From positions 1-35,390 of the forward strand of contig JACPYV010000185.1 of the NCBI GenBank assembly GCA_016195825.1: a DNA stretch of 35,390 bases. The letters are read 5' to 3'. The notes beneath the pieces are model-generated. The model worked only from the letters and a program-made list of their open reading frames with translations, was not told the origin of the DNA and ran no database searches. Origin of the DNA: Burkholderiales bacterium (GTDB lineage: Bacteria; Pseudomonadota; Gammaproteobacteria; Burkholderiales; Burkholderiaceae_C). The position numbers and the translations under genes were made by a program. Of the stretch, positions 24,078 to 31,327 are shown in pieces; the first letter of the stretch is position 1, and each line of letters begins with the position of its first letter.

Positions 24078-24265
24078 TGGGGGCCTGTTAGCACTACGGG
24101 AATCGATGCGAGAGGGCGCGCGCACGCGCACGCCTCTGGCGTCCAAAAATGCAGCCGCGCAGTTTAGCCGGCCGCCCCCTCGGCTCCGGGGAGGCCACCC
24201 CTCGGGCTCGGGGGCGCGTGAGATACTTTTTTGACTCTCAACGCCTGTTATCCGGCCGCGCCTTC
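24078..24265. promoter_or_regulatory. Divergent promoter region between ACP and AMP ligase
   Basis: These 188 bases must hold promoters for the ten-gene minus operon and the two-gene plus operon. The right side has a poly-T run with TTGACT (24231-24236), but no properly spaced -10 box follows. The centre holds GC-rich repeat copy C. The left side carries a CGCGCG/ACGCGC alternating stretch (24117-24131). No open frame with family similarity was found. Confidence 0.45.
24167..24216 (+). repeat. GC-rich dispersed repeat, copy C (intergenic)
   Basis: Begins GCCGGCCGCCCCCTCGG (24167-24183), 16 of 17 identical to the plus strand of copy B. It continues with a second arm, CCCCTCGGGCTCGGGGGCG, in which C-rich and G-rich runs can pair. 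It can fold into strong hairpins between the two divergent operons. Resembles a REP-type intergenic element. Confidence 0.55.
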
Positions 24266-25855
24266 ATGCCCGAATCGACCCTGCTGAACGAGTTGGTGGC
24301 CGTTGCCGCCGAGCGCACGCCCGACGCCCCGGCCCTCACCTATGGCAGGGCGACGCTGAGCTATAGCGAGCTGGACGCTGCCGCGCGCGGCTTCGCCAGT
24401 GGCCTGATGCAGCTGGGTCTGGCGCGCGGCGAGCGGGTGGCGATCTACTTGGAGAAGCGTTTCGAGACCGTGGTGGCCAGCTTTGGTGCGCCGGCTGCCG
24501 GCGGTGTCTTCGTGCCGTTGAACCCGCTGCTCAAGCCCGAGCAGGTCGGCTTCATCCTGCGGGACTGCGATGTGCGCGTGCTGGTCACGTCGCCCGAGCG
24601 GCTGGCGCAACTGGGTGATGTGCTGACACAGTGCCCGTCGCTGCGCCACGTCGTGTTGACGAGCGGCGCCGGCTCGGCCCCCGTGCCGGTGCATGACTGG
24701 GCCGCCCTGCTGGCCGCACCGGCCCGTGCCGGCCACCGCGTCATCGACACCGATGTGACAGCCATCCTCTATACCTCGGGTTCGACCGGCCGGCCCAAGG
24801 GTGTTGTGCTGTCGCACCGAAACATGGTGGCGGGCGGCAAGAGTGTGGCGAGCTACCTGCAGAACCGCGCCAGCGACACGCTGTTGGCCGCGCTGCCGCT
24901 GTCCTTCGATGCTGGCTTCAGCCAGCTCACTACAGCCTTCCACAGTGGCGCCCGCGTCGTGCTGCTGAACTACCTGCTGCCCAAGGACGTTCTCAAGGCG
25001 ATGGAGCGCGAGAAGGTGACCGGCCTGACGGCCGTGCCGCCGCTGTACATCCAGCTGACTCAGCTCGAATGGCCGGCTGCCATCAACCAGCACCTGCGCT
25101 ACTTCGCAAACACCGGCGGCCGCATGCCGCGGGCGACGCTGGACCTGCTGCGTGCCAAGGTGCCGTCCGCCAGGCCCTTCCTGATGTACGGGCTGACCGA
25201 GGCCTTCCGCTCGACCTACCTGCCGCCCGACGAGGTCGACCGTCGGCCTGACTCCATTGGTAAGGCCATCCCCAACGCGGAGATCCTGGTGCTGCGCGAG
25301 GACGGCAGTGAGTGCGCGCCGGACGAGCCAGGCGAGCTGGTGCACCGCGGCGCACTGGTCGGGCTGGGCTACTGGAACGACGCCGAGAAGACGGCCGAGC
25401 GCTACAAGCCGCTGCCTGTCGGTGTCGGTGGTCGCCAGGGCGGGCTGCAACTGCCCGAATTCGCCGTGTTCTCTGGCGACACGGTCAGGCGCGACGCCGA
25501 AGGCTTCCTGTACTTCGTCGGCCGCCGCGACGAGATGATGAAGACCTCCGGCTACCGGGTCAGCCCGACCGAAGTAGAGGAGGTCTTGTACGCCACTGGC
25601 CTGGTCGGCGAATGCGTGTCCTTCGGCGTCGACCACGATACGCTGGGCCAGGCCATTCAGGTCATCGCCACGCCGCCGGAAGGCGCGGCTGAGCTGGACG
25701 CCGCCGCGCTACTGGCCGCCTGTAAGACGCGCATGCCCGCCTACATGGTGCCGCACGGGATCGAGGCCCAGGCCGGCCCGTTGCCGCGCAACCCCAACGG
25801 CAAGATCGACCGCAAGACCCTGTCGACTGACTGGGTGGCACGCCACACCGCATGA
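24266..25855 (+). CDS. AMP-forming acyl-CoA/ACP ligase, exosortase A system-associated
   Basis: The 529-aa adenylate-forming enzyme has the P-loop-like A3 motif YTSGSTGRPKG at 169-179, MYGLTEAFRSTYLPPDE (A5 region), FVGRRDEMMKTSGYRVSPTE (A8 hinge) and NPNGKIDRK with the A10 lysine at 513. The length and the FRSTYLPP variant fit the exosortase-A-associated ligase family. It activates a carboxylic acid as acyl-AMP and probably loads the divergent ACP (23820-24077) or CoA. The ATG at 24266 is chosen because TPDAPALTYG follows at the normal distance. Its stop overlaps the decarboxylase start (ATGA). The acid is unknown. Confidence 0.88.
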   Translation: MPESTLLNELVAVAAERTPDAPALTYGRATLSYSELDAAARGFASGLMQLGLARGERVAIYLEKRFETVVASFGAPAAGGVFVPLNPLLKPEQVGFILRDCDVRVLVTSPERLAQLGDVLTQCPSLRHVVLTSGAGSAPVPVHDWAALLAAPARAGHRVIDTDVTAILYTSGSTGRPKGVVLSHRNMVAGGKSVASYLQNRASDTLLAALPLSFDAGFSQLTTAFHSGARVVLLNYLLPKDVLKAMEREKVTGLTAVPPLYIQLTQLEWPAAINQHLRYFANTGGRMPRATLDLLRAKVPSARPFLMYGLTEAFRSTYLPPDEVDRRPDSIGKAIPNAEILVLREDGSECAPDEPGELVHRGALVGLGYWNDAEKTAERYKPLPVGVGGRQGGLQLPEFAVFSGDTVRRDAEGFLYFVGRRDEMMKTSGYRVSPTEVEEVLYATGLVGECVSFGVDHDTLGQAIQVIATPPEGAAELDAAALLAACKTRMPAYMVPHGIEAQAGPLPRNPNGKIDRKTLSTDWVARHTA

Positions 25856-27108
25856 CCGAAATCAAACGTCCCCCGGCCCATGTGGCCATGTCCCAATTTC
25901 CTGTCGACGAGCGCGGTGAGCTGCTCGTTGGCGGTCAGCGCCTATCGGTGCTGGCCGAGCGCGTTGGCCAGACGCCGTTCTACGCCTATGACCGCGGCCT
26001 GCTGAGGGCGCGTGTCGCCGAGCTGCGCGCGGCGCTGCCCGAGGGCATCGAGCTGCACTACGCTATGAAAGCCAACCCCATGCCGGCGCTGGTCGCCCTG
26101 ATGGCGGGGCTGGTTGACGGCATCGACGTGGCCTCGGCCGGCGAGCTGCAGGTCGCTCTGAACGCCGGCGCGGACCCGCACGAGGTCAGCTTTGCCGGCC
26201 CAGGCAAGCGCGACATCGAGTTGGGCCAGGCCGTGGCGGCTGGTGTGCTGGTCAACGTCGAGTCGGCCCGCGAGCTGAAGGTGCTGGCGGCGGCGTCGCA
26301 GCGCCTGGGCCAACCGGCGCGCGTCGCGCTGCGCGTGAACCCGGACTTCGAGCTCAAGGGCTCGGGCATGCGCATGAGTGGCGGCCCCAAGCAGTTCGGC
26401 ATCGACGCCGAGACGGTGCCCGAGGTGCTGGCGCAGGTCGGCCAGCTGGCCGGCGAAGGCGTGGCTTTCGAAGGCTTTCACCTGTTCGCCGGCTCGCAGA
26501 ACCTGAAGGCCGAAGCCATCTGCGAGGCGCAGCTCAAGAGCTATGAGCTGGCCCTGCGGCTGGCCGAGGCCGCGCCGGCGCCCGTCAGCTTCCTGAACCT
26601 GGGCGGCGGCTTCGGCATACCCTACTTCCCCGGCGAGCAACGGCTGGACCTGGCGCCCATCGCCGACAACCTGGCCGCACTGCAGGCCCGCGCCAGCGTC
26701 GACCTGCCGCAGGCCAAGCTGGTCATCGAGCTGGGCCGCTACTTCGTCGGCGAGGCGGGCATCTACGTGAGCCGCATCGTCGACCGCAAGATCTCGCGCG
26801 GTCAGGTGTTCCTGGTGGCGGACGGCGGCCTGCACCATCACCTGTCGGCGTCGGGCAACTTCGGCCAGGTTCTGCGCAAGAACTACCCGGCGACGGTGCA
26901 GCCCCAGGGACGCAAGGAGGCCGCTGTCGAAGCTGCCAGCGTCGTCGGCCCCTTGTGCACGCCGCTGGATCTGCTGGCTGACCGCATGGAAATGCCGCGC
27001 GGCGAGGTGGGTGACCTGGCCGTCATCTTCCAGAGCGGCGCGTATGGCCGCAGCGCCAGCCCCGAGGGGTTCCTCGGTCATCCTGCGGTCGTGGAAGTGC
27101 TGGTCTAA
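25852..27108 (+). CDS. PLP-dependent decarboxylase, exosortase A system-associated (fold type III)
   Basis: The 418-aa alanine racemase/diaminopimelate decarboxylase-fold enzyme has the PLP lysine at 73 ([10 protein letters not shown]), [11 protein letters not shown] near 205, the phosphate-binding [15 protein letters not shown] near 246-260, [14 protein letters not shown] near 297, and the catalytic Cys369/Asp373 in [10 protein letters not shown]. It decarboxylates an amino acid; lysine, ornithine, DAP or an unusual substrate are all possible. Translational coupling to the AMP ligase implies that its amine or the ligase's acid feeds the same pathway. The ATG at 25852 overlaps the ligase stop; ATG 25888 is an alternative. 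Its stop overlaps the convergent bpt stop by 4 bases. Confidence 0.88.
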   Translation: MTEIKRPPAHVAMSQFPVDERGELLVGGQRLSVLAERVGQTPFYAYDRGLLRARVAELRAALPEGIELHYAMKANPMPALVALMAGLVDGIDVASAGELQVALNAGADPHEVSFAGPGKRDIELGQAVAAGVLVNVESARELKVLAAASQRLGQPARVALRVNPDFELKGSGMRMSGGPKQFGIDAETVPEVLAQVGQLAGEGVAFEGFHLFAGSQNLKAEAICEAQLKSYELALRLAEAAPAPVSFLNLGGGFGIPYFPGEQRLDLAPIADNLAALQARASVDLPQAKLVIELGRYFVGEAGIYVSRIVDRKISRGQVFLVADGGLHHHLSASGNFGQVLRKNYPATVQPQGRKEAAVEAASVVGPLCTPLDLLADRMEMPRGEVGDLAVIFQSGAYGRSASPEGFLGHPAVVEVLV

Positions 27109-27839
27109 GCTGCGTCTTCCCAGACTCCGTTGCGCAGGATCTGGTGCGGGCGAAAGCCCGCCTTGTAGGCCATCTTGGGGCTCTCCTCTATCCAGTAGCC
27201 CAGGTAGAGGTGGCTGAGCTTGAGCTCTCGCGCCTGCTGGATCTGCCACATCACGCCATAGGTGCCGAAGCTGCCTGGCATGTCGGGGTCGTAGAAGGTG
27301 TAGACCGCGGACAACCCGTCGCTGAGGATGTCCAGGATGGCCACCATGCGCAGCGGCGTGCTGCCATCAGGCATCGGCTCGCGGAACTCGACCAGACGGG
27401 AGTTGATGCGCGACTGCAACAGGAACTGGGTGTACTGGTCCACGCTGTCGTGATCCATGCCGCCACCGGAGTGGCGGCCAGCCTGGTAGCGCAGGTAGAG
27501 GGCGTAGTGCTCGGCAGAATATCCTAGGCGCATGACCTTGGCCTGCAGGTGGCGGTGGCGCTTCAGCGCCCTCGTCTGGCTGCGGGTAGGCTCGAAGCGG
27601 CCCACCGGCACGCGCAGCGCGACGCAGGCGCGGCACTGGTCGCAGTAGGGGCGGTAGGTGAACAGCCCGCTGCGACGAAAGCCCGCGGCGACCAGGTTGG
27701 AATAGGCGTCGGCGTGGATCAGGTGGCTGGGCGTGGCGACCTGGGAGCGCGCCTGGCGGCCCGCAACGTAGCTGCACGGGTAGGCGGCCGTGGCGTAGAA
27801 CTGGATCTGCGCGAGGGGCAGTTCTTGGGGGTGGGTCAC
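27105..27839 (-). CDS. bpt: Aspartate/glutamate leucyltransferase (bacterial ATE-type)
   Basis: The 244-aa N-end rule enzyme transfers leucine from Leu-tRNA to proteins with N-terminal Asp or Glu, marking them for ClpS/ClpAP degradation. The ATE N-domain is visible in [20 protein letters not shown] and [15 protein letters not shown] (cysteines). The C-domain has [33 protein letters not shown] and [18 protein letters not shown]. The GTG start at 27839 overlaps the aat stop (GTGA). The same frame stays open to 28391, but that part is a shadow of aat. A standard betaproteobacterial gene pair. Confidence 0.92.
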   Translation of the reverse strand: MTHPQELPLAQIQFYATAAYPCSYVAGRQARSQVATPSHLIHADAYSNLVAAGFRRSGLFTYRPYCDQCRACVALRVPVGRFEPTRSQTRALKRHRHLQAKVMRLGYSAEHYALYLRYQAGRHSGGGMDHDSVDQYTQFLLQSRINSRLVEFREPMPDGSTPLRMVAILDILSDGLSAVYTFYDPDMPGSFGTYGVMWQIQQARELKLSHLYLGYWIEESPKMAYKAGFRPHQILRNGVWEDAA

Positions 27840-28567
27840 GTCGAGTCGAGGAGCCTGTGCCAGTGGTCGTGATGATAGGTCCAAGGCCCCGGACTGGCGT
27901 CGCCCACATGGGTGGCGAGGTGGGCCTCGAAGGCCGCCCGGGGGACCTCTGAAGCACCCAGCGAGGCCAGGTGGCCAGTGTTCTGCTGGCAATCTATCCA
28001 CGGGATGTCGAAGCCGCGACACAGGCAGACCAGCGCGGCCAGCGCGATCTTGGACGCATCTGTGCGGCGCATGAACATCGACTCGCCGTAGAACATGCGG
28101 CCCAGGTTGACGCCGTACAGGCCGCCGACGAGTTCGCCATCCATCCAGGTCTCGATGCTGTGCATGGCCGGCCAGGCGAGGTAGGCGGCTTGCAGCTCGG
28201 GAACGATCCAGGTGCCGGCCTGGCCTTCGCGCGGCACGCTGGCGCAGGCGTGCAGCACGGCAGCTCGGTCGTGGTCGACGCGGATCTGGCAGCCCGGGGT
28301 GCGCGCGAAGCGCTGCACCGTCTTGCGCAGCGAGCGGGACAGCTTGAAGTCGGCCGTCTGCAGCACCATGCGAGGGTCCGGCGCCCACCACAGCGGCGGC
28401 TGGCCGGGGCCGTACCAGGGGAAGATGCCGCGCCGGTAGGCGGCCTCTAGTCGGTCGGGCGTCAGCGTGCCGCCGGCGGCCAGCAGGCCCGGCGCGTCGG
28501 TCTCGGGGCCGAGCGCGCGATGGCTGGGCGGGAAGTCGAGGGAAGCGTCATCGAGCCAGTCGATCAT
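27836..28567 (-). CDS. aat: Leucyl/phenylalanyl-tRNA--protein transferase
   Basis: The 243-aa Aat enzyme attaches Leu or Phe from tRNA to N-terminal Arg or Lys of proteins, the other arm of the bacterial N-end rule. Family features in order: [20 protein letters not shown] near 28, [45 protein letters not shown] and [18 protein letters not shown]. The length is normal. The ATG at 28567 lies at the edge of a TTACC/GGTAA inverted repeat and only 23 bases separate it from the divergent reductase start. It is the first gene of the aat-bpt operon. Confidence 0.94.
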   Translation of the reverse strand: MIDWLDDASLDFPPSHRALGPETDAPGLLAAGGTLTPDRLEAAYRRGIFPWYGPGQPPLWWAPDPRMVLQTADFKLSRSLRKTVQRFARTPGCQIRVDHDRAAVLHACASVPREGQAGTWIVPELQAAYLAWPAMHSIETWMDGELVGGLYGVNLGRMFYGESMFMRRTDASKIALAALVCLCRGFDIPWIDCQQNTGHLASLGASEVPRAAFEAHLATHVGDASPGPWTYHHDHWHRLLDST

Positions 28568-28580
28568 TACCGCATGGTAA
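28567..28580. repeat. Inverted repeat TTACC-GCAT-GGTAA between divergent genes
   Basis: A perfect 5-base inverted repeat with a 4-base spacer in the 23-base gap between the aat and yffB-like start codons. GGTAAG on the plus strand may serve as ribosome binding site for the plus-strand gene. It could be an operator for both genes, but the region is too short to prove this. Confidence 0.35.
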
Positions 28581-28590
28581 GTTGATGCCC

Positions 28591-28953
28591 ATGATCACCG
28601 TCTATGGCATCCCCAACTGCGACACCGTCAAGCGCGCCCGCGCCTGGCTGGCCGAACAAGGCCTGGAGGCCTCCTTCCACGACTTCAAGAAGCAGGGCGT
28701 GCCGGCCGAGCTGTTGCCGGCTTGGTTGAAGGCCTTTGGCCGGGACAAGCTCGTCAACCGCGCCGGCACGACCTGGCGCAAGCTGGACGACGCGACCAAG
28801 GCCGCCGTCGCCGACGATGCGGCGGCCATTGGGCTGATGCTGGCCGAGCCCAGCGTCATCAAGCGCCCGGTCGTGAGCTGGCCGGACGGGAGCTGGACGC
28901 TCGGGTTCAGTGCGGAAGCGTTCGCGGAAGGTGCGCAAAATGCACCAAAATAA
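28591..28953 (+). CDS. ArsC/Spx/MgsR-family reductase (YffB-like)
   Basis: The 120-aa thioredoxin-fold protein begins [19 protein letters not shown], with a single cysteine in the active-site position (no CxxC), then HDFKKQGVP and the conserved VIKRPVVSW near 89-97. These are typical of YffB and Spx-like proteins, which are related to glutathione-dependent arsenate reductases but usually of unknown substrate. The ATG at 28591 has GGTAAG 9 bases upstream; an ATG at 28585 is too close to it. It lies before the ammonium transporter and its end overlaps the first half-site of the putative NtrC element. Confidence 0.88.
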   Translation: MITVYGIPNCDTVKRARAWLAEQGLEASFHDFKKQGVPAELLPAWLKAFGRDKLVNRAGTTWRKLDDATKAAVADDAAAIGLMLAEPSVIKRPVVSWPDGSWTLGFSAEAFAEGAQNAPK

Positions 28954-28976
28954 GAAATACTGATTCGTATTGGTGC
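28941..28976. promoter_or_regulatory. Putative NtrC-like binding element upstream of amt
   Basis: A perfect 7-base inverted repeat, GCACCAA (28942-28948) and TTGGTGC (28970-28976), separated by 21 bases. Both arms match NtrC half-sites (consensus TGCACC-N5-GGTGCA), but the spacer is far longer than in a single dimer site. It may be two half-strength sites on the same upstream region. It lies 31 bases ahead of a sigma-54 promoter candidate. Confidence 0.35.
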
Positions 28977-29006
28977 CTGCCAGGCGGTGCGTGCTGCCTT
29001 GAAAGC

Positions 29007-29022
29007 GGGCATTGAATTTGCT
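29007..29022 (+). promoter_or_regulatory. Putative sigma-54 (RpoN) promoter of amt
   Basis: The sequence GGGCATTGAATTTGCT has the -24 GG and -12 GC dinucleotides exactly ten bases apart. It matches GGCA in the -24 box and a perfect TTGCT in the -12 box of TGGCACG-N4-TTGCW. Transcription would begin near 29033, 20 bases before the ATG at 29053, which supports that start codon. Confidence 0.5.
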
Positions 29023-29052
29023 GTTTCGGTGCAGGCTGGATCGACTTGGTGC

Positions 29053-30294
29053 ATGTCGCACGGGTCTGGGCCAGCAACGGAGACAGCGTTGGAGACATCG
29101 ATCAAGCAGGGCGCCGATGCGCTCTTCATCCTTCTGGGCGCCATCATGGTGCTGGCAATGCACGCGGGCTTTGCCTTCCTGGAACTGGGCACGGTGCGCA
29201 AGAAGAACCAGGTCAATGCCCTGGTCAAGATCCTTGTGGACTTCGCCGTGTCCACGCTGGCCTACTTCCTCGTCGGCTACCTGGTGGCCTACGGCACGCA
29301 TTTCTTCATTGGCGCCGAGCAATTGGCGCAGAAGAACGGCTACGAGCTGGTCAAGTTCTTCTTCCTGCTGACCTTTGCGGCTGCCATCCCCGCCATCGTG
29401 TCGGGCGGCATCGCCGAACGCGCCCGCTTCGGTCCGCAACTGGCTGCCACCTCCATCGTCGTAGGCTTCATCTACCCGGCCTTCGAGGGCGTGGCCTGGA
29501 ACCAGGCCTTCGGCATCCAGGCCTGGCTGAAGGCCGCGACGGGCGCCGAGTTCCATGACTTCGCCGGCAGCGTGGTCGTCCACGCGGTGGGCGGCTGGAT
29601 CGCCCTGGCCGCAGTGTTGCTGCTGGGCCCGCGGCTGAACCGTTACCGCAAGGACGGTGCGATGAGCGCTCATCCGCCGTCCAGCATCCCCTTCCTGGCA
29701 TTGGGTGCCTGGGTGCTGACGGTTGGCTGGTTCGGCTTCAATGTGATGAGCGCGCAGACACTGGACAAGATGTCGGGCCTGGTGGCCGTCAACTCGCTGA
29801 TGGCGATGACCGGCGGCACGCTGGTGGCCGTGATGCTGGGGCGCAACGACCCCGGCTTTGCCTACAACGGCCCGCTGGCCGGGCTGGTGGCCGTGTGCGC
29901 GGGCTCGGACGTCATGCACCCGCTGGGTGCGCTGGTGACCGGTGGCATCGCGGGTTGGGTGTTCGTCAAGTTCTTCACACTCACGCAAAACCGCTGGAAG
30001 ATCGATGACGTGCTGGGCGTGTGGCCGCTGCACGGCCTGTGCGGCTCCTGGGGCGGCATCGCCTGCGGCGTCTTTGGGCAAAAGGCGCTAGGCGGTATCG
30101 GCGGCGTCAGTCTTGGCGCTCAGCTGCTGGGCACGCTGGGTGGCGTGGCCTGGGCGCTGGCGGGTGGCTTCGTCGTCTACGGGCTGATCAAGCGCGTCAC
30201 CGGCCTGCGGCTGGACGCTGAGCAGGAATTCGAGGGCGCCGACCTGTCCATCCACAAGATCGGCGCGACCCCCGACCGCGAGGTCAGCTGGTAA
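29053..30294 (+). CDS. amtB: Ammonium transporter, Amt family
   Basis: The 413-aa polytopic inner-membrane channel has family segments HAGFAFLELGTVRKKNQVNA, GGIAERARFGPQL, FAGSVVVHAVGGWIAL (first conserved pore histidine) and LHGLCGSWGGIACGVFG (second pore histidine). It imports ammonium/ammonia. The ATG at 29053 is preferred because the sigma-54 promoter candidate ends upstream of it; an in-frame start at 28987 would lie ahead of that promoter. A glnK gene, the usual partner, is not adjacent. A rho-independent terminator follows at 30317. Nitrogen control is suggested by the promoter elements. Confidence 0.9.
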   Translation: MSHGSGPATETALETSIKQGADALFILLGAIMVLAMHAGFAFLELGTVRKKNQVNALVKILVDFAVSTLAYFLVGYLVAYGTHFFIGAEQLAQKNGYELVKFFFLLTFAAAIPAIVSGGIAERARFGPQLAATSIVVGFIYPAFEGVAWNQAFGIQAWLKAATGAEFHDFAGSVVVHAVGGWIALAAVLLLGPRLNRYRKDGAMSAHPPSSIPFLALGAWVLTVGWFGFNVMSAQTLDKMSGLVAVNSLMAMTGGTLVAVMLGRNDPGFAYNGPLAGLVAVCAGSDVMHPLGALVTGGIAGWVFVKFFTLTQNRWKIDDVLGVWPLHGLCGSWGGIACGVFGQKALGGIGGVSLGAQLLGTLGGVAWALAGGFVVYGLIKRVTGLRLDAEQEFEGADLSIHKIGATPDREVSW

Positions 30295-30316
30295 GCTGGC
30301 TCATCGCTTTCCAAAC

Positions 30317-30335
30317 GGCCCTTCGGGGCCTTTTT
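30317..30335 (+). terminator. Rho-independent terminator after amt
   Basis: A GGCCC-TTCG-GGGCC hairpin (30317-30330) with a stable UUCG tetraloop is followed by five T residues. It sits 22 bases after the amt stop and just before the riboflavin synthase start. Confidence 0.85.
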
Positions 30336-30340
30336 CAATC

Positions 30341-31045
30341 ATGTTCACAGGCATCGTTCAGGGCGTGGCCCGCGTCGAATCGATTGACGCCCGCGAGGGT
30401 CTGCACACGCTGGCGCTGAAGCTGCCCGCCGGCTTCGACGAGGCGCTGGCCATTGGTGCCAGCGTGTCCTGCGACGGCGTCTGCCTGACTGTCACCGAGC
30501 GCCCGTCACCCGATGTCGCCTTGTTCGACGTGATGGCACAGACGCTGAACCTGACGACGCTAGGGGCCTTGCGCGTGGGCTCGGGCCTGAACGTGGAGCG
30601 TGCTGCCAAGGACGGCGCGGAGATCGGTGGCCATCCGCTGTCCGGCCATGTGGACGTGTCGGCGCGCATCGCCGAGATCCGCACGCCGGACAACAACCGC
30701 GTCATCCGCTTCGCGCTGCCGGCGCCGTGGATGCGCTATGTCTTCGCCAAGGGTTACGTCGCCGTCAACGGCTGCAGCTTGACGGTGGCCGAGGCCCAGC
30801 GCGAGCGCGATGGCTCGGGCTGGTTCGAGGTCTGGCTGATCCCCGAGACGCTGCGCATGACGACCTTCGGCGACAAGGTCGTGGGGGATGGCGCGCACAT
30901 CGAGATCGAGCGCAGCACCCAAGTCGTCGTCGACACGGTGCGCGACGCGCTGGACGAGAAACTGGGCCCGCTGCTGCCGGTGCTGGAGGCGATCGCCCGG
31001 GAGCGAGGTATCGAGCTGACCCAGCTCAGCCTGCCCAAGTCTTGA
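30341..31045 (+). CDS. ribE: Riboflavin synthase alpha chain
   Basis: The 234-aa protein consists of two related lumazine-binding barrels. The first opens MFTGIVQGVARVES and contains SCDGVCLTV. The second, after GHPLSGHVDV near 97, contains VAVNGCSLTVAEA near 142. It dismutates two 6,7-dimethyl-8-ribityllumazine molecules to riboflavin in the cytoplasm. The length is slightly above the usual 200-220 residues owing to a C-terminal helix (about 195-230). Only 46 bases separate it from amt, and no FMN riboswitch is visible. The ATG at 30341 directly follows the terminator T-run, so its promoter probably lies inside amt or it depends on read-through. Confidence 0.93.
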   Translation: MFTGIVQGVARVESIDAREGLHTLALKLPAGFDEALAIGASVSCDGVCLTVTERPSPDVALFDVMAQTLNLTTLGALRVGSGLNVERAAKDGAEIGGHPLSGHVDVSARIAEIRTPDNNRVIRFALPAPWMRYVFAKGYVAVNGCSLTVAEAQRERDGSGWFEVWLIPETLRMTTFGDKVVGDGAHIEIERSTQVVVDTVRDALDEKLGPLLPVLEAIARERGIELTQLSLPKS

Positions 31046-31130
31046 TGCTTTCTTGATGCCGCCCGCCTCGATCTTGTCGAGGCTTTGACGGCGCGATTTC
31101 CAGAATCCCTCCATCGCTATTGGAGGTGTC
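31046..31130 (+). promoter_or_regulatory. Leader region of the kdp operon with a hairpin
   Basis: The 85 bases between ribE and the first small kdp-linked gene contain a perfect 7-base stem, GCCTCGA-TCTTG-TCGAGGC (31065-31083). No U-tract follows, so it is a weak terminator candidate or a leader/operator structure. A strong ribosome site GGAGG (31122-31126) precedes the ATG at 31131. No clear -35/-10 was found. Confidence 0.4.
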
Positions 31131-31238
31131 ATGGACATCGTTTTTCTGGGCTTGAGCGTCGCTCTGGCCCTTGTCACCGCGCTGGCAACCTGGGGTTGTG
31201 CGCGCTTGTTCGACCGGCTGGGCGGAGGCCGCTCATGA
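31131..31238 (+). CDS. Small membrane protein at the head of the kdp operon
   Basis: This 35-aa product begins MDIVFLGLSVALALVTALAT and continues with a Cys and a basic tail (ARLFDRLGGGRS), giving one transmembrane helix. It has a strong GGAGG ribosome site and its stop overlaps the kdpF start (ATGA at 31235-31238), so it is translationally coupled to kdpF. I recall similar short proteins annotated as hypothetical at the head of some kdp operons, but the function is unknown. It is too short for standard gene finders. Confidence 0.7.
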   Translation: MDIVFLGLSVALALVTALATWGCARLFDRLGGGRS

Positions 31239-31327
31239 GCGGCTTCGAGTGGGTGTCGGCCGCCCTTGTGGCCGTTCTCGTCGTCTACCTGTTCTGGGCC
31301 TTGTTGTTCCCGGAGGAGCTGTCATGA
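31235..31327 (+). CDS. kdpF: K+-transporting ATPase subunit F
   Basis: A 30-aa single-helix protein (MSGFEWVSAALVAVLVVYLF, then [10 protein letters not shown]) with the size and the terminal PEEL-like motif typical of KdpF. It stabilises the KdpABC complex in the inner membrane. It starts within the previous stop and ends within the kdpA start (ATGA at 31324-31327), with GGAGG ahead of kdpA. Confidence 0.88.
   Translation: MSGFEWVSAALVAVLVVYLFWALLFPEELS

Noticed and set aside
27840..28391. N-terminal extension of bpt.
   Set aside because: It is a shadow frame of aat, whose motifs are all present in the correct frame.
28987..29052. Upstream start for amt giving 22 extra residues.
   Set aside because: It would place the start codon ahead of the sigma-54 promoter candidate, and the added residues lack family similarity.
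30295..30340. FMN riboswitch before riboflavin synthase.
   Set aside because: The gap is 46 bases and most of it is the amt terminator; a riboswitch needs well over 100 bases.
31065..31083. Hairpin after ribE as a rho-independent terminator.
   Set aside because: The stem is good but the following sequence (TTTGACGG) is not a U-tract, so it was kept only as a leader structure.
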